The notes below the pieces were generated by a model that saw only the letters and a program-made list of their open reading frames with translations, was not told the DNA's origin and made no database searches. A stretch of DNA of 64,000 bases from an uncultured Gammaproteobacteria bacterium (GTDB lineage: Bacteria; Pseudomonadota; Gammaproteobacteria; GCA-002705445; GCA-002716945), in contig CACOMO010000004.1 in assembly GCA_902628335.1 (NCBI GenBank), positions 62,001 through 126,000 of the forward strand, read 5' to 3'. Position 1 is the stretch's first letter; each line of letters opens with the position of its first letter. Position numbers and translations under genes: made by a program. Of the stretch, positions 1 through 10,180 are shown piece after piece.

Positions 1-631
1 AATGATTAGGAAAATCTCCATTCACAGCTTCGTTGATGATCTTATAATTTATATTAAACGACTTACATATATCATTCACCAAAGGGCCAGTTATTCCGTT
101 GCTACAATCTATGACTACTTTAATGTTTGTTTTTATTTTTATATTTTCCTTCAGATGTTCTATGTAACTAGCAGCGATAGTTTTGTCTTGAAAATAAGAA
201 CCTTTTTCATTTCTTTTAATAAAATTCTGGCTCTGAATGAGGTCGTAAAGTTCACTTATATACTCTCCGTAGATGGTTAGTCCATCTATGACCATCTTTA
301 TACCATTATAATTCTTAGGATTATGACTACCTGTAATCATCAAGCCATTTTTTATTTCTAATTCACAAAGTGAAAAATTCATCAGAGGAGTTGGGAGTTC
401 ACCTATATCAATTATTTCAATACCACATTTTACAAGACTATCGATAAGTGATTCAGTAAGCTCTTTACTAGACACTCTTCCATCTCTGCAAATAACAACT
501 GGATCACTGTTCTTTGAGGATATTTTTGTGCCTAACGCCAATCCAATCTGATTAAAAACAAATGAATTTATCTCTTCCGGATATTTGCCTCGAATATCAT
601 AAGCTCGAAATATATCTCTTAAGACAGACAA
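1..631 (-). CDS. algC: Phosphomannomutase/phosphoglucomutase, N-terminal part (runs off left edge)
   Basis: Reverse-strand translation gives LSVLRDIFRAYDIRGKYPEE..., DPVVICRDGRVSS and GLMITGSHNPKNYNGIKM (catalytic-Ser TGSHNP motif); probable TTG start 1 nt after the dut stop; not in the ORF track. Confidence 0.9.
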   Translation of the reverse strand, partial: MSVLRDIFRAYDIRGKYPEEINSFVFNQIGLALGTKISSKNSDPVVICRDGRVSSKELTESLIDSLVKCGIEIIDIGELPTPLMNFSLCELEIKNGLMITGSHNPKNYNGIKMVIDGLTIYGEYISELYDLIQSQNFIKRNEKGSYFQDKTIAASYIEHLKENIKIKTNIKVVIDCSNGITGPLVNDICKSFNINYKIINEAVNGDFPNH

Positions 632-632
632 T

Positions 633-1082
633 CTATTTTTTCCCTGAGGAGCCAAAACCTCCCTCACCTCTTACAGTTTTTTTGAATTCCTCTACAATTT
701 CAAGTTCAGGTTGACTGACATTTATAAAAACTAATTGAGCAATTCTATCATATGGTTCAATTGTGTATGTAATTTCAGAACGATTCCAGCATGAAACCAT
801 CAACTCACCCTGATAATCTGAATCAATAAGTCCTAGCAGATTGCCCAGCACTATTCCATGTTTGTGCCCCAGTCCTGATCTAGGCAGAATAATTCCAGCG
901 TGTTTAGAGTCTTTAATGAATATAGAAATACCAGTTTTTATTAGTTCAGTTTTGCCTGCATAGATTGATAGTGGATCTTTTAACGAAGCCCTCAGATCAA
1001 TTCCAGCAGATCCTTTCGTAGCATATTTGGGCAACTCAGGTAAGTTCTTATCAGTGACTTTAATACTAATTCTATCAAGCAT
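633..1082 (-). CDS. dut: dUTP diphosphatase
   Basis: dUTPase motifs ([47 protein letters not shown]); next to coaBC. Confidence 0.97.
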   Translation of the reverse strand: MLDRISIKVTDKNLPELPKYATKGSAGIDLRASLKDPLSIYAGKTELIKTGISIFIKDSKHAGIILPRSGLGHKHGIVLGNLLGLIDSDYQGELMVSCWNRSEITYTIEPYDRIAQLVFINVSQPELEIVEEFKKTVRGEGGFGSSGKK

Positions 1083-2301
1083 TTTTTTTTGATCTTTTTC
1101 TTATTACAAAATATTCTTTATGAATCTTTTTTAAAATTCTATATGCTATATCAATTTTTCTTGAAGAATCTATTTCTTCTACGTTCGTATCTTTAGAGAT
1201 AATAGTAACTTTGTTAAAGTCTGATCCAAAGCCAAGATTTTTCTCATAATTAGCTATATTGGCTATAATCATATCTATTTTTTTTGACTGTAATTTTTCT
1301 GTTGCATTTTCCAGAAGATTTTCTGTTTCTGCTGCGAAACCAACCGTGAATATATCTGGATATTGTTGAGCAACCGACTGCAATATATCACTGCCTCTCT
1401 CAAATTCTATAGTAAGTCGATCAGAAGATTTCTTATATTTAGACTTCGAGTATTTGACAGGGCGATAGTCTGAAATTGCTGCAGTAGAAATAAATATTTC
1501 CGCGTTAGCTATCTCTTGATTAACAATTGCCCTCATATCATCTGATGTCTCAACATAAGTTGTCTCAATGCCTTCTAATTTATTTAGAGAAGTTGGCCCT
1601 GAGATAAGATTTACTTCTGCACCTAGTTGTTTTGCAACAAGTGCAATTGCATATCCCATTTTACCAGAACTATAATTACTTATAAATCTAACAGGGTCTA
1701 GAGGCTCTCTCGTCGGTCCAGCTGTAATAAGAAACTTAATACCAGATAAAATCTTCTGTGCTTGAAAATTTTCTAGTTGTTCAATAATGTGTTCTGTTGA
1801 ACACATTCTTCCATAACCTGTGTCTCCACAAGCATGTTTTCCGTAATCGGGTCCGATAATGTTGATGTTATTTTGTTCTAATTTTTCTACGCTCGATTGT
1901 GTAATCTTATTTGTCCACATTTCTGGATTCATAGCTGGAACGATAAATAATTTTTTGTTGTACGCAAGGCAAACAGTAGTCAATAAATCATCTCCAACAC
2001 CATTAGCAATTTTATTCATTAGATTTGCAGTACAGGGAGCTATTACTAAAATATCTGCCCATTTTGCTAAATCTAAGTGTTTAAAATTAGATATTTTGGA
2101 TTTGCTATTTTCATTTATTACTTCGTTGCCCGATAAAGATTCTAGAGTTGTAACTGTAACAAATTTAGCAGAACTTGTGGTCATAATGGCTTTAACATTT
2201 GCTCCACATGATTTAAGTTTGCTTATCAGATCTGCCGCTTTATATGCCGCTATACTGCCAGATATCCCGATAAGTATATTTTTATTTTCTAAAATTTTCA
2301 T
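1075..2301 (-). CDS. coaBC: Bifunctional phosphopantothenoylcysteine decarboxylase/phosphopantothenate-cysteine ligase
   Basis: [49 protein letters not shown]. Confidence 0.97.
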   Translation of the reverse strand: MKILENKNILIGISGSIAAYKAADLISKLKSCGANVKAIMTTSSAKFVTVTTLESLSGNEVINENSKSKISNFKHLDLAKWADILVIAPCTANLMNKIANGVGDDLLTTVCLAYNKKLFIVPAMNPEMWTNKITQSSVEKLEQNNINIIGPDYGKHACGDTGYGRMCSTEHIIEQLENFQAQKILSGIKFLITAGPTREPLDPVRFISNYSSGKMGYAIALVAKQLGAEVNLISGPTSLNKLEGIETTYVETSDDMRAIVNQEIANAEIFISTAAISDYRPVKYSKSKYKKSSDRLTIEFERGSDILQSVAQQYPDIFTVGFAAETENLLENATEKLQSKKIDMIIANIANYEKNLGFGSDFNKVTIISKDTNVEEIDSSRKIDIAYRILKKIHKEYFVIRKRSKKNA

Positions 2302-2326
2302 AATCTGGTACGAATTATTGATTATT

Positions 2327-3481
2327 TTATATTGTTTTCAAGAAATACAATAGTCTTTCTATGTCTTTTGTGCTGTGACTAGAGGTGAGACTGATCCTGA
2401 TTAAATCATTATTTTTTGGCACAGTAGGGTATCTTATAGCTTGAATGTAAATGCCTGCTTTTAGCGCAGATTCTTGTATTTTTTTTAAATATCTAGGGTC
2501 GCCTATTACTATTGTTTGAATAGGAGATTCAGATTCCTGTACTTTGATGCTCTCTTTTTTCGCGATCTGTTTAAAAAATTTAATATTTTCAGTTAACTTT
2601 TTGTTGAGTGATTTGTTTTTTTTGATATGTCTGAGGCTTTCAAGTACTGTGCCTGCAAGAGACGCAGGTAATGCCGTAGAATATATATAAGGTTTTGATT
2701 TTTGTATTACTAATTCTATAATATCATTTTTACCAGAAATGAATGATCCAAATACTCCCACAGCTTTACCAAAAGTTCCTATGTAAGCATCAATATTGAT
2801 ATCATTGTTATTATACATTGATAAACTTGAGGGAAAGCTATCAGAATTATCTTGTATAACGCCAAATCCATGAGCGTCATCAACGACTAGAAGAGCATCA
2901 TTCTCACCAGCAATTGCTGATATTTTTTTCAAATCACTAAATTCACCTGTCATACTAAACACTGCGTCAACATATATTATTTTGAGATATTTTTTTATTT
3001 TTTTTATCTTTTGATCTAAATCCGAATAATCTTTATGTTTGAATCGGATTAATTGTGATTTTGTTAATCTTGTTCCTTCGATTATAGAATTATGATTCAT
3101 CTTGTCTTGGAATATCACGACATCCTTATCTGATAATGCGTTTATTAGGCCAACATTCGCCAAATATCCTGAATTCACTACAACCGTTGAATCTAGTTTT
3201 GTCAGTTGAGTTAATTCATCTTCAAGTTCTTTATGTTGAGAAGAATAACCACTTATCAAAGGAGAAGATCCAGACCCTACGCCAAATTTTTTTATTTTTT
3301 TATAAAACACCTCTTTTAAGTATTCACTGTTAGCAAGACCAAGATAATCATTACTTGTGAAATTAAGTACTTTTTTGTTCTCAATAAGCACATATCTATC
3401 TTGAGGTGAATCTACAGCCACCCTCTCTCTGAAGTAACCATTTTTTCTAAGATTAGTTAAAATATTTGAGTAATCAAACAC
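2327..3481 (-). CDS. bioF: 8-amino-7-oxononanoate synthase
   Basis: AONS/KBL family: NFTSNDYLGLA, GVGSGSSPLISGYSSQHKELE, DDAHGFGV, GTFGKAVG; next to bioB. Confidence 0.92.
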   Translation of the reverse strand: MFDYSNILTNLRKNGYFRERVAVDSPQDRYVLIENKKVLNFTSNDYLGLANSEYLKEVFYKKIKKFGVGSGSSPLISGYSSQHKELEDELTQLTKLDSTVVVNSGYLANVGLINALSDKDVVIFQDKMNHNSIIEGTRLTKSQLIRFKHKDYSDLDQKIKKIKKYLKIIYVDAVFSMTGEFSDLKKISAIAGENDALLVVDDAHGFGVIQDNSDSFPSSLSMYNNNDINIDAYIGTFGKAVGVFGSFISGKNDIIELVIQKSKPYIYSTALPASLAGTVLESLRHIKKNKSLNKKLTENIKFFKQIAKKESIKVQESESPIQTIVIGDPRYLKKIQESALKAGIYIQAIRYPTVPKNNDLIRISLTSSHSTKDIERLLYFLKTI

Positions 3482-3484
3482 AAA

Positions 3485-4435
3485 TTATAGAGCCCCGATT
3501 TTGAGTTTTCGCATTAGTTCTTGATCGTGTTGAATCGATGAATTTTTTGTTGTTAAAAGCTCTTCTCCATAAAAAATAGAATTTGCTCCAGCAAAGAAAC
3601 ATAAGGCTTGAGTTTGGTCATTCATAGAATCTCTTCCTGCTGATAATCTTACCATAGAATATGGCATAGCAATTCTTGCAAGAGCAATAATCCTTATAAA
3701 ATCAAAATCATCCACATTTTGATTTTCTGAGAAAGGAGTTCCCTCTACTCTTACCAGTTTATTTATTGGTACTGATTCGGGTTGAACATCCAGATTTGCA
3801 AGTACATGTAATAACTTTATTCTATCTTCATGTTCTTCACCTAATCCTAAAATACCACCGCAACATACTTTGATGTCAGCATCTCTAACATTCTTGATCG
3901 TGTTGAGACGATCTTGATATGTTCTTGTTGTCACAACCTTATTGTAATATTCTTCAGATGTGTCTAGATTATGATTGTAATAATCCAAACCTGCATCTTT
4001 GAGAGTTTGTGCTTGATCACTTGTTAACATACCTAATGTGACACAGCTCTCTAAGCCAAGAGCTTTGACCCCTCTGACCATCCCAACTATTTTATCTAGG
4101 TTGCTGTTGTTGAGGTTTCTCCAAGCAGCTCCCATGCAAAATCTAGACGCTCCATTTTTTTTAGCTTCTTGAGCTTGTTTGAGTACTTCGTTTAAGGATA
4201 ACGTTTTTTCTAATTTTATATTTGTATCATAGCGAATACTTTGAGAGCAATATTTACAATCTTCTGGACAACCACCAGTTTTGACTGACATTAACGTTGA
4301 AATCTGTACTTTGTTAGGATCGTGATATTTTCTATGTATTTGATGGGCTTGCCAAAGAAGATCATTAAATGGCAAATTATATTTTGCTTTCAATTCTTCT
4401 AAAGTCCAATTATTCTTTTGATCCAAATTTTTCAT
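3485..4435 (-). CDS. bioB: Biotin synthase
   Basis: Radical SAM motif [24 protein letters not shown]. Confidence 0.97.
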   Translation of the reverse strand: MKNLDQKNNWTLEELKAKYNLPFNDLLWQAHQIHRKYHDPNKVQISTLMSVKTGGCPEDCKYCSQSIRYDTNIKLEKTLSLNEVLKQAQEAKKNGASRFCMGAAWRNLNNSNLDKIVGMVRGVKALGLESCVTLGMLTSDQAQTLKDAGLDYYNHNLDTSEEYYNKVVTTRTYQDRLNTIKNVRDADIKVCCGGILGLGEEHEDRIKLLHVLANLDVQPESVPINKLVRVEGTPFSENQNVDDFDFIRIIALARIAMPYSMVRLSAGRDSMNDQTQALCFFAGANSIFYGEELLTTKNSSIQHDQELMRKLKIGAL

Positions 4436-4440
4436 AAATA

Positions 4441-5310
4441 CTAGAGATAATTAAATATTAGACCAAAAGTAACTATTAATCCAAATATATTATTATTTTC
4501 AAAAGCTGATATACATTGATAAGGAATTCTATTACTAGCCAGTATATTTTGGTAGATTATACATAAACAGGACAACAGTATGCAGAAATAGTAAAAAAAT
4601 CCAAAATTATTCAATATGCCTATAAACAAAAATATCCAAACAACTGAAAAATGTAGATACTTGGAAAATTTAATATCATTACTACCAAAAAAAATAGCCG
4701 AAGATTGTACGCCAACTTTCTCATCATCCTTTTTGTCAGCCATGGCGTAGTACGTATCATAGACGATTGCCCAAATAACTGTTAAAAAATATAACAGAAA
4801 GCAATTAAGATTCATATCACCTGTTTCAACAATAAACACCATTGGTATGCTAGATCCAAATGCTAGGCCTAATATAAGCTGAGGTATTTTGAAAAATCTT
4901 TTCATGAGTGGGTATACTAATAATAGAAAAAAAGATAATATCGCGAAAATTAAAATTTCTAAACCCAGCATTAATAATAAAGATAAGCAGACAAGCATTA
5001 AAATTGTAAAAATACTCAATGCTTCTCTATTTGTTACTTTGCTACTTGCTAGAACTCTTGTCTTTGTTCTCTCAACTTTCTTGTCAATATCTTGATCAAA
5101 ATAATCATTTATAATGCATCCTGCAGATCTAGTAGCGATAATGCCGATGGCAAAAATTAACATATAGATCAGACTGGGCTGACCTTCTGTAGATATAAGA
5201 AAAGCCCAAAGAACAGGCCACATCAATAAATAAAAGCCAATTGGTTTGTCTACTCTCATGAGTTCAAGATAAAGCTTTATCTTATTGCGATCTATATTAT
5301 ATTTTCCCAT
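4441..5310 (-). CDS. ubiA: 4-hydroxybenzoate polyprenyltransferase (start trimmed to [10 protein letters not shown])
   Basis: UbiA motifs [16 protein letters not shown] and [14 protein letters not shown]-terminal [16 protein letters not shown]. Confidence 0.93.
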   Translation of the reverse strand: MGKYNIDRNKIKLYLELMRVDKPIGFYLLMWPVLWAFLISTEGQPSLIYMLIFAIGIIATRSAGCIINDYFDQDIDKKVERTKTRVLASSKVTNREALSIFTILMLVCLSLLLMLGLEILIFAILSFFLLLVYPLMKRFFKIPQLILGLAFGSSIPMVFIVETGDMNLNCFLLYFLTVIWAIVYDTYYAMADKKDDEKVGVQSSAIFFGSNDIKFSKYLHFSVVWIFLFIGILNNFGFFYYFCILLSCLCIIYQNILASNRIPYQCISAFENNNIFGLIVTFGLIFNYL

Positions 5311-5845
5311 CAATACCCATCTGGAAGTATTTGTGAATAATCGAATCTTGATTTTTAAGTAACCAATCAATATCTGGTTTATTTGTCATTGCCTTATGTA
5401 TTGCTGATGACGTGGCTTTTCTGTGAATATCAAACAAAACTTTATGATCTAAATTATCATCTTTCGAAACAGATGGATTGAGCCAAACCGAAACAATGAT
5501 TCCAAGATCGTTAACTCTGTCTTTCGGAATGTCATTATTCTTAATGGAGTCAAGAACACCATTAGCAATAGCAGCTTGAACTGTACCCATTAAAATATTT
5601 GTATATCTATTATCATTAACTGTGACTTTACTTACCATTAGCGTCGGAGGTCTTACCATGATATCTGTATTCATTATAGCTAACACTTTTGAGTGTCCTT
5701 TAGTCTGATTACCCATTAAGTTTGCAAAAGCTGTCCCAAAGGGACCATCCATCTCACCTATGACAACTTCTGGTTCAGCAGCCGTTCCAGGAGGACCACC
5801 CGCGACAAGGGCTTCGCCAACTCTTAAAGTTATTTTTTCACTCAT
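5297..5845 (-). CDS. Formaldehyde-activating enzyme (Fae) family protein, Fae-like paralog
   Basis: Fae-family signatures RVGEALV, TLMVSKVTVND, GTVQAAIANGVLDS, LGIIVSVWL; catalytic-His region diverged. Confidence 0.85.
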   Translation of the reverse strand: MSEKITLRVGEALVAGGPPGTAAEPEVVIGEMDGPFGTAFANLMGNQTKGHSKVLAIMNTDIMVRPPTLMVSKVTVNDNRYTNILMGTVQAAIANGVLDSIKNNDIPKDRVNDLGIIVSVWLNPSVSKDDNLDHKVLFDIHRKATSSAIHKAMTNKPDIDWLLKNQDSIIHKYFQMGIDGKI

Positions 5846-5880
5846 AATTTTTTCCTTTCATATTTTTATGACTATAATAT

Positions 5881-6435
5881 ATGTTAAGTAAAAGAAATGA
5901 AAATATAATGATAAGATCTTTCGAAAATAATTATCCAGATATCTCAAAATCTGCTTATATTGATGAGCAATCGACTGTTATAGGGAATGTGAAAATAGGT
6001 GATGATAGTGCAATGTGGCCACAGTCTGTTGCAAGAGGTGATATTAATCCAATCATTATTGGAGCAAGAACAAACATTCAAGACGGGTCAATCATCCATG
6101 TAACACATAAAAGTGATTACTCAGTGGGATTCAGCGTTACTATAGGTGATGATGTTACTGTGGGTCATTCAGTAATAATACATGCATGTCAAATCGGTAA
6201 TCGAGTTTTGGTAGGAATGGGTAGTATCATTTTGGATGGTAGTGAAATACCAAATGAAGTAATGATTGGTGCTGGCTCTTTAATTAGTCCTGGAAAGAAA
6301 CTCGAGAGTGGCTTTCTATATCTAGGCTCACCTGCAAAAAAAGTAAGAGAGCTAAATGATAACGAGAAAAACTTTCTTTTATATTCAGCAAAAAGTTACG
6401 TTGACTTAAAAAATAGACATATCACAAAGATCTAA
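5881..6435 (+). CDS. Gamma carbonic anhydrase-like hexapeptide-repeat protein (YrdA type)
   Basis: Left-handed beta-helix repeats: SVARGDINPIIIGARTNIQDGSIIHVTH, VTIGDDVTVGHSVIIHACQIGNRVLVGMGS; next to aroE as in the E. coli yrdA-aroE region. Confidence 0.88.
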   Translation: MLSKRNENIMIRSFENNYPDISKSAYIDEQSTVIGNVKIGDDSAMWPQSVARGDINPIIIGARTNIQDGSIIHVTHKSDYSVGFSVTIGDDVTVGHSVIIHACQIGNRVLVGMGSIILDGSEIPNEVMIGAGSLISPGKKLESGFLYLGSPAKKVRELNDNEKNFLLYSAKSYVDLKNRHITKI

Positions 6436-7228
6436 TCTTATCTTCAACAGGATCAGTGTTGGGCAGAAATTTATTCCAAATCTCATATGACAGAGCTGCC
6501 TGATGAACAAGCATGCCAATACCATCCAGAGTTTCTGAGGCACCCATACTCTCTGACCATAATTGAAATTTTGTCTTTTTACGTGAATAGAAAAGATCAT
6601 AACTAATCGCTTCATTTTTGAATATGTCGCTTGGAAAAGGGATTTCTAAATTGCTCATACTTATTGGTGTTGTGTTAATGACTAGATTATAGCTATCATT
6701 TTCTGAGTAGTGAGAAATTCTCTTTTTATCTTTAAAGTTTTTAATAATATCCTCTATCTTACTTTGAGTTCTACTTAATATTGAAATGCCTGTAATATTT
6801 TCAGAGCACAACGAATTTACAATGCTACGGGCTGACCCACCTGCTCCTAAAATAAGGATATTCATATCAGTTACAATTATATTTTTTTTCTTTAAATCAT
6901 TAACGAACCCCTGCCCATCTGTATTAAATGCTTTTATTATTCCTTCATCATACCAGAGGGTATTTGAGCATTGACAGATATCGCTTATCTCATCTTTTGT
7001 ATCAGCAAAGTTATATGCTTGATCTTTAAATGGAATCGTAACATTTGCTCCAACCCCTTTCTTGGAAAAAAAACTTTGAGCATGTGTCTCAAAGTCATTA
7101 CTTTCTGGCTCTATGGCTTTGTACTGTATATTGAGTTTTTGCTCTTTAGCAAACTCTTTGTGAATAAATGGTGATAAGCTGTGACTAATAGGGTTACCAA
7201 AAACTGCAAATTTTTTTATTTCATCCAT
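6422..7228 (-). CDS. aroE: Shikimate dehydrogenase
   Basis: FGNPISHSLSPFIHKEFA, GANVTIPFKD, LGAGGSARSIV, DGIGMLVHQAA. Confidence 0.95.
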   Translation of the reverse strand: MDEIKKFAVFGNPISHSLSPFIHKEFAKEQKLNIQYKAIEPESNDFETHAQSFFSKKGVGANVTIPFKDQAYNFADTKDEISDICQCSNTLWYDEGIIKAFNTDGQGFVNDLKKKNIIVTDMNILILGAGGSARSIVNSLCSENITGISILSRTQSKIEDIIKNFKDKKRISHYSENDSYNLVINTTPISMSNLEIPFPSDIFKNEAISYDLFYSRKKTKFQLWSESMGASETLDGIGMLVHQAALSYEIWNKFLPNTDPVEDKIRSL

Positions 7229-8208
7229 TTTAGTGCTTCTTTAGCATAATACGTGATTATAGCAGTAGCGCCTGCTCTTTTGATACATGCTAATGTCTCC
7301 ATGACAATTTTCTTTTCATTTAACCACCCTTTTTGGGATACTGCTTTCATCATAGAATACTCTCCGCTGACTTGGTAGACAAATATAGGTATATTCAGTT
7401 TTTCTTTTATTCTTTGGACAATGTCTAGATAAGGTAGCCCTGGCTTTATCATAACAAAATCGGCTCCTTCATTTATATCTAGCTCTACTTCTCTTAGAGC
7501 ATCCCCAGTATTTGCATAATCCATTTGATAGCTGTCTTTGCTCTTAGTGCCTAGACTCTTTATCGATCCCACAGCATCCCTAAAAGGCCCATAAAAATTA
7601 GATGAGTATTTTGCGGAATACGCAAGGATCATTGTGTCCACAAATTTATTTCTCTCAAGTATCTCTCGAATTTTCAATACTCTCCCATCCATCATGTCAG
7701 ATGGGGCTATTATGTCTGCACCAGATTTTGCATGACTCAACGCTTGTTTCGTCAGTACTTCGACTGTCTCATCATTTAATATTTTTCCTTTTTTAGAAAG
7801 TATCCCATCTTGACCATGAGTTGTGTATGGATCTAATGCAACATCGCTAATAATAGTACTCTTGGGGACCTTTTTTTTAATCTCACGAATCGCCCTTTGA
7901 ATTAATCCATCATCGTTATATGCTTCGCTTGCTTGATTACTTTTTTTTCTTCTATTAATTTGCGGAAAAAGTGCTACTGCACCAATACCATTTTTTGTCA
8001 AAACTCTAATTTCTTTAACTGCCATATCAATTGAATATCTATTAATACCAGGCATGGATGAAATTTTCTGAATTTTATTTTTACCTTCTGTTATAAAGAT
8101 TGGTTGAATTAAATCGGAACCACAAAGGTTAGTTTCACGTACAAGCTTTCTAATCCCACTAGTGGATCTGAGCCTACGCATTCTAATGTTCGGAAAACTT
8201 TTTTTCAT
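7216..8208 (-). CDS. hemB: Delta-aminolevulinic acid dehydratase (porphobilinogen synthase)
   Basis: DVALDPYTTHGQDG, APSDMMDGRV, DFVMIKPGLPYLDI, YQVSGEYSM. Confidence 0.97.
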   Translation of the reverse strand: MKKSFPNIRMRRLRSTSGIRKLVRETNLCGSDLIQPIFITEGKNKIQKISSMPGINRYSIDMAVKEIRVLTKNGIGAVALFPQINRRKKSNQASEAYNDDGLIQRAIREIKKKVPKSTIISDVALDPYTTHGQDGILSKKGKILNDETVEVLTKQALSHAKSGADIIAPSDMMDGRVLKIREILERNKFVDTMILAYSAKYSSNFYGPFRDAVGSIKSLGTKSKDSYQMDYANTGDALREVELDINEGADFVMIKPGLPYLDIVQRIKEKLNIPIFVYQVSGEYSMMKAVSQKGWLNEKKIVMETLACIKRAGATAIITYYAKEALKWMK

Positions 8209-8283
8209 ATTAAACTCTGATATTTTTTATTTTAAGAGAAGATGGTATATTTATCTATCAAGAATTGTAACATTGGAGGTTTT

Positions 8284-8763
8284 ATGAGCATTTGGCACGA
8301 GGAATTTACTCTCGATCACGTAATTTCACTAAGAAATAACAATATGAACAAACACTTACGTATTGAATTCATAGAACTTGGGGATGATTATATTATTGCA
8401 AGAATGCCAGTTGAGGACATTACAAGACAATCTCGTGGAGTTCTTCATGGTGGAGCCTCCTGTGTTTTGGCGGAATCACTCGGTAGCATAGCATCTAATA
8501 TGTGTATTGATATGAGAAAACAAAAAGCTGTTGGTCTCGAAATCAATGCTAACCATCTTCGCCCTGTAGCGGATGGTTTCGTTACAGGAAAAACAACTGC
8601 AGTCAGTTTAGGTAAGAATGTTCACGTCTGGAACATCGATATACGAAATGATAAGGGTAAGCTAAATTGTGTCTCAAGACTTACAACTGCTATTGTTAAT
8701 TTAAATGATGATGATGCCAAGACCAATAAAGAAATGTTAGAGACTTTACTGAGTAAATCTTAG
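8284..8763 (+). CDS. PaaI/YdiI-type hotdog-fold thioesterase
   Basis: GVLHGGASCVLAESLGSIAS and ANHLRPVADG; GGAGG Shine-Dalgarno upstream of the MSIWHEEF start. Confidence 0.88.
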   Translation: MSIWHEEFTLDHVISLRNNNMNKHLRIEFIELGDDYIIARMPVEDITRQSRGVLHGGASCVLAESLGSIASNMCIDMRKQKAVGLEINANHLRPVADGFVTGKTTAVSLGKNVHVWNIDIRNDKGKLNCVSRLTTAIVNLNDDDAKTNKEMLETLLSKS

Positions 8764-9632
8764 ATATATTTTTTAAGTTCAACCTCATATTTTTTGAAGA
8801 CTTGATCTTTGTTCGATGACCATCTCACATTTGGTGGGAGAGACATTAAAATGGATTCTGCTCTACCACCCGATTGAAGACCAAAAACAGTTCCACGGTC
8901 ATACAACAAGTTAAATTCAACATACCTACCTCTTCTGAAGAGCTGGAAGTCTTTTTGTTTTTTATCATACCTTCGTTTATGACGATTCTTGATAATTTCA
9001 GTATAGCTCTCTAAATATGTATTCATGACCTTCGAAAGATAAGTGAAGTATTCTTCTTTAGATAGTTCATTAAGATTATCAAAAAATATTCCGCCCACAC
9101 CTCTTTTCTCTCTCCTATGTTTAAGATAGAAATATTCATCACAATCTTTTTTAAATTTTTTATAAAGTTTTCTGTCAAGCGTATCTGTTATTTTTTTTGC
9201 ATTATCGTGCCAAAATTTTATATCCTCCGGGAATGGGAAATACGGAGTAAGATCGAATCCGCCGCCAACCCACCAGGATTTATCTCCAAGTTCAAAATAT
9301 CTAATATTTAAATGTGAACATGGAACAAATGGATTTTCTGGATGAATAACAATTGACACTCCTGTAGCAGAGAAACTCCTCTTAGTTGATGATATTTTTT
9401 TAGATAATGCAGAACCTGGAATAATTTTTCCTGAAATGCCCGAAAAATTTACTGCACCTTTCTCTATTATCTTGCCGCTTGATAATTCTACACTATGACC
9501 ACCACCCTTCTCTTTGTACTTCCATTTTGTCCTGTTCGTTTTGACCATTTTATCAAGATTCCTAAATGTTCTTATTGCTTTAGAATGAAGTCCTTTAAAC
9601 AGTTTCTCTGCGTCCTCGTAACCCATGATCAA
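8760..9632 (-). CDS. hemF: Oxygen-dependent coproporphyrinogen-III oxidase
   Basis: WWVGGGFDLTPYFPF, HRREKRGVGGIFFDNL, RGRYVEFNLLYDRGTVFGL. Confidence 0.97.
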   Translation of the reverse strand: MIMGYEDAEKLFKGLHSKAIRTFRNLDKMVKTNRTKWKYKEKGGGHSVELSSGKIIEKGAVNFSGISGKIIPGSALSKKISSTKRSFSATGVSIVIHPENPFVPCSHLNIRYFELGDKSWWVGGGFDLTPYFPFPEDIKFWHDNAKKITDTLDRKLYKKFKKDCDEYFYLKHRREKRGVGGIFFDNLNELSKEEYFTYLSKVMNTYLESYTEIIKNRHKRRYDKKQKDFQLFRRGRYVEFNLLYDRGTVFGLQSGGRAESILMSLPPNVRWSSNKDQVFKKYEVELKKYI

Positions 9633-10180
9633 CTCCTAACTATCTTTCCTGTCTCAAAGTCTTTTATCACACTTGGTTTCAACTCCTGACCTATGTTTCC
9701 CTCAACGATAAAATCAATCTCACCTTCAAAAATATTTTTAATCTTTGAAATTTCTTTTATCGGTTCATTCATGCTCTTATTTGCACTAGTAGATATAATT
9801 GGTTTGTTAAAATTTTTGCAGATACTTATAACATCTCTATGTGCTGATACTCTTATTGCTATTTTCTTGGATTCTTTTTCATACAGCCACTCTGGGCACT
9901 CAGCTGAAGCTGGAAGTAACCATGTTGTATGCCCTGGCCATGTTTGCATAACTGTTTTTGTTAAGGATTGATTATCTACAAGTTTAACTATTTGTGTTAG
10001 ATGCGAAGCAATTAAAATCATAGGTTTAGTGTTAGGTCTATTTTTAATTTTGAATATCTTTTGGACTGCATCATAATTGTATGGGTCACAGCCTATTCCA
10101 TAAATGCTCTCAGTAGGATACGCTATTATTTTACCTGTTTCTAGATATTTCACAGACTCTAGAGGGCTGCCCACTCTCAT
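9629..10180 (-). CDS. tsaC: L-threonylcarbamoyladenylate synthase (Sua5/YciO/YrdC family)
   Basis: IIAYPTESIYGIGCDP, KIKNRPNTKPMILIA, IISTSANKS. Confidence 0.93.
   Translation of the reverse strand: MRVGSPLESVKYLETGKIIAYPTESIYGIGCDPYNYDAVQKIFKIKNRPNTKPMILIASHLTQIVKLVDNQSLTKTVMQTWPGHTTWLLPASAECPEWLYEKESKKIAIRVSAHRDVISICKNFNKPIISTSANKSMNEPIKEISKIKNIFEGEIDFIVEGNIGQELKPSVIKDFETGKIVRS

Noticed and set aside
2-280. ORF of 92 aa on + at left edge
   Set aside because: Antisense to the algC coding frame, which has clear phosphomannomutase motifs; AT-rich hydrophobic nonsense translation.
1859-2353. 164-aa + ORF antisense to coaBC
   Set aside because: Opposite strand carries the conserved CoaBC frame; no homology-like motifs.
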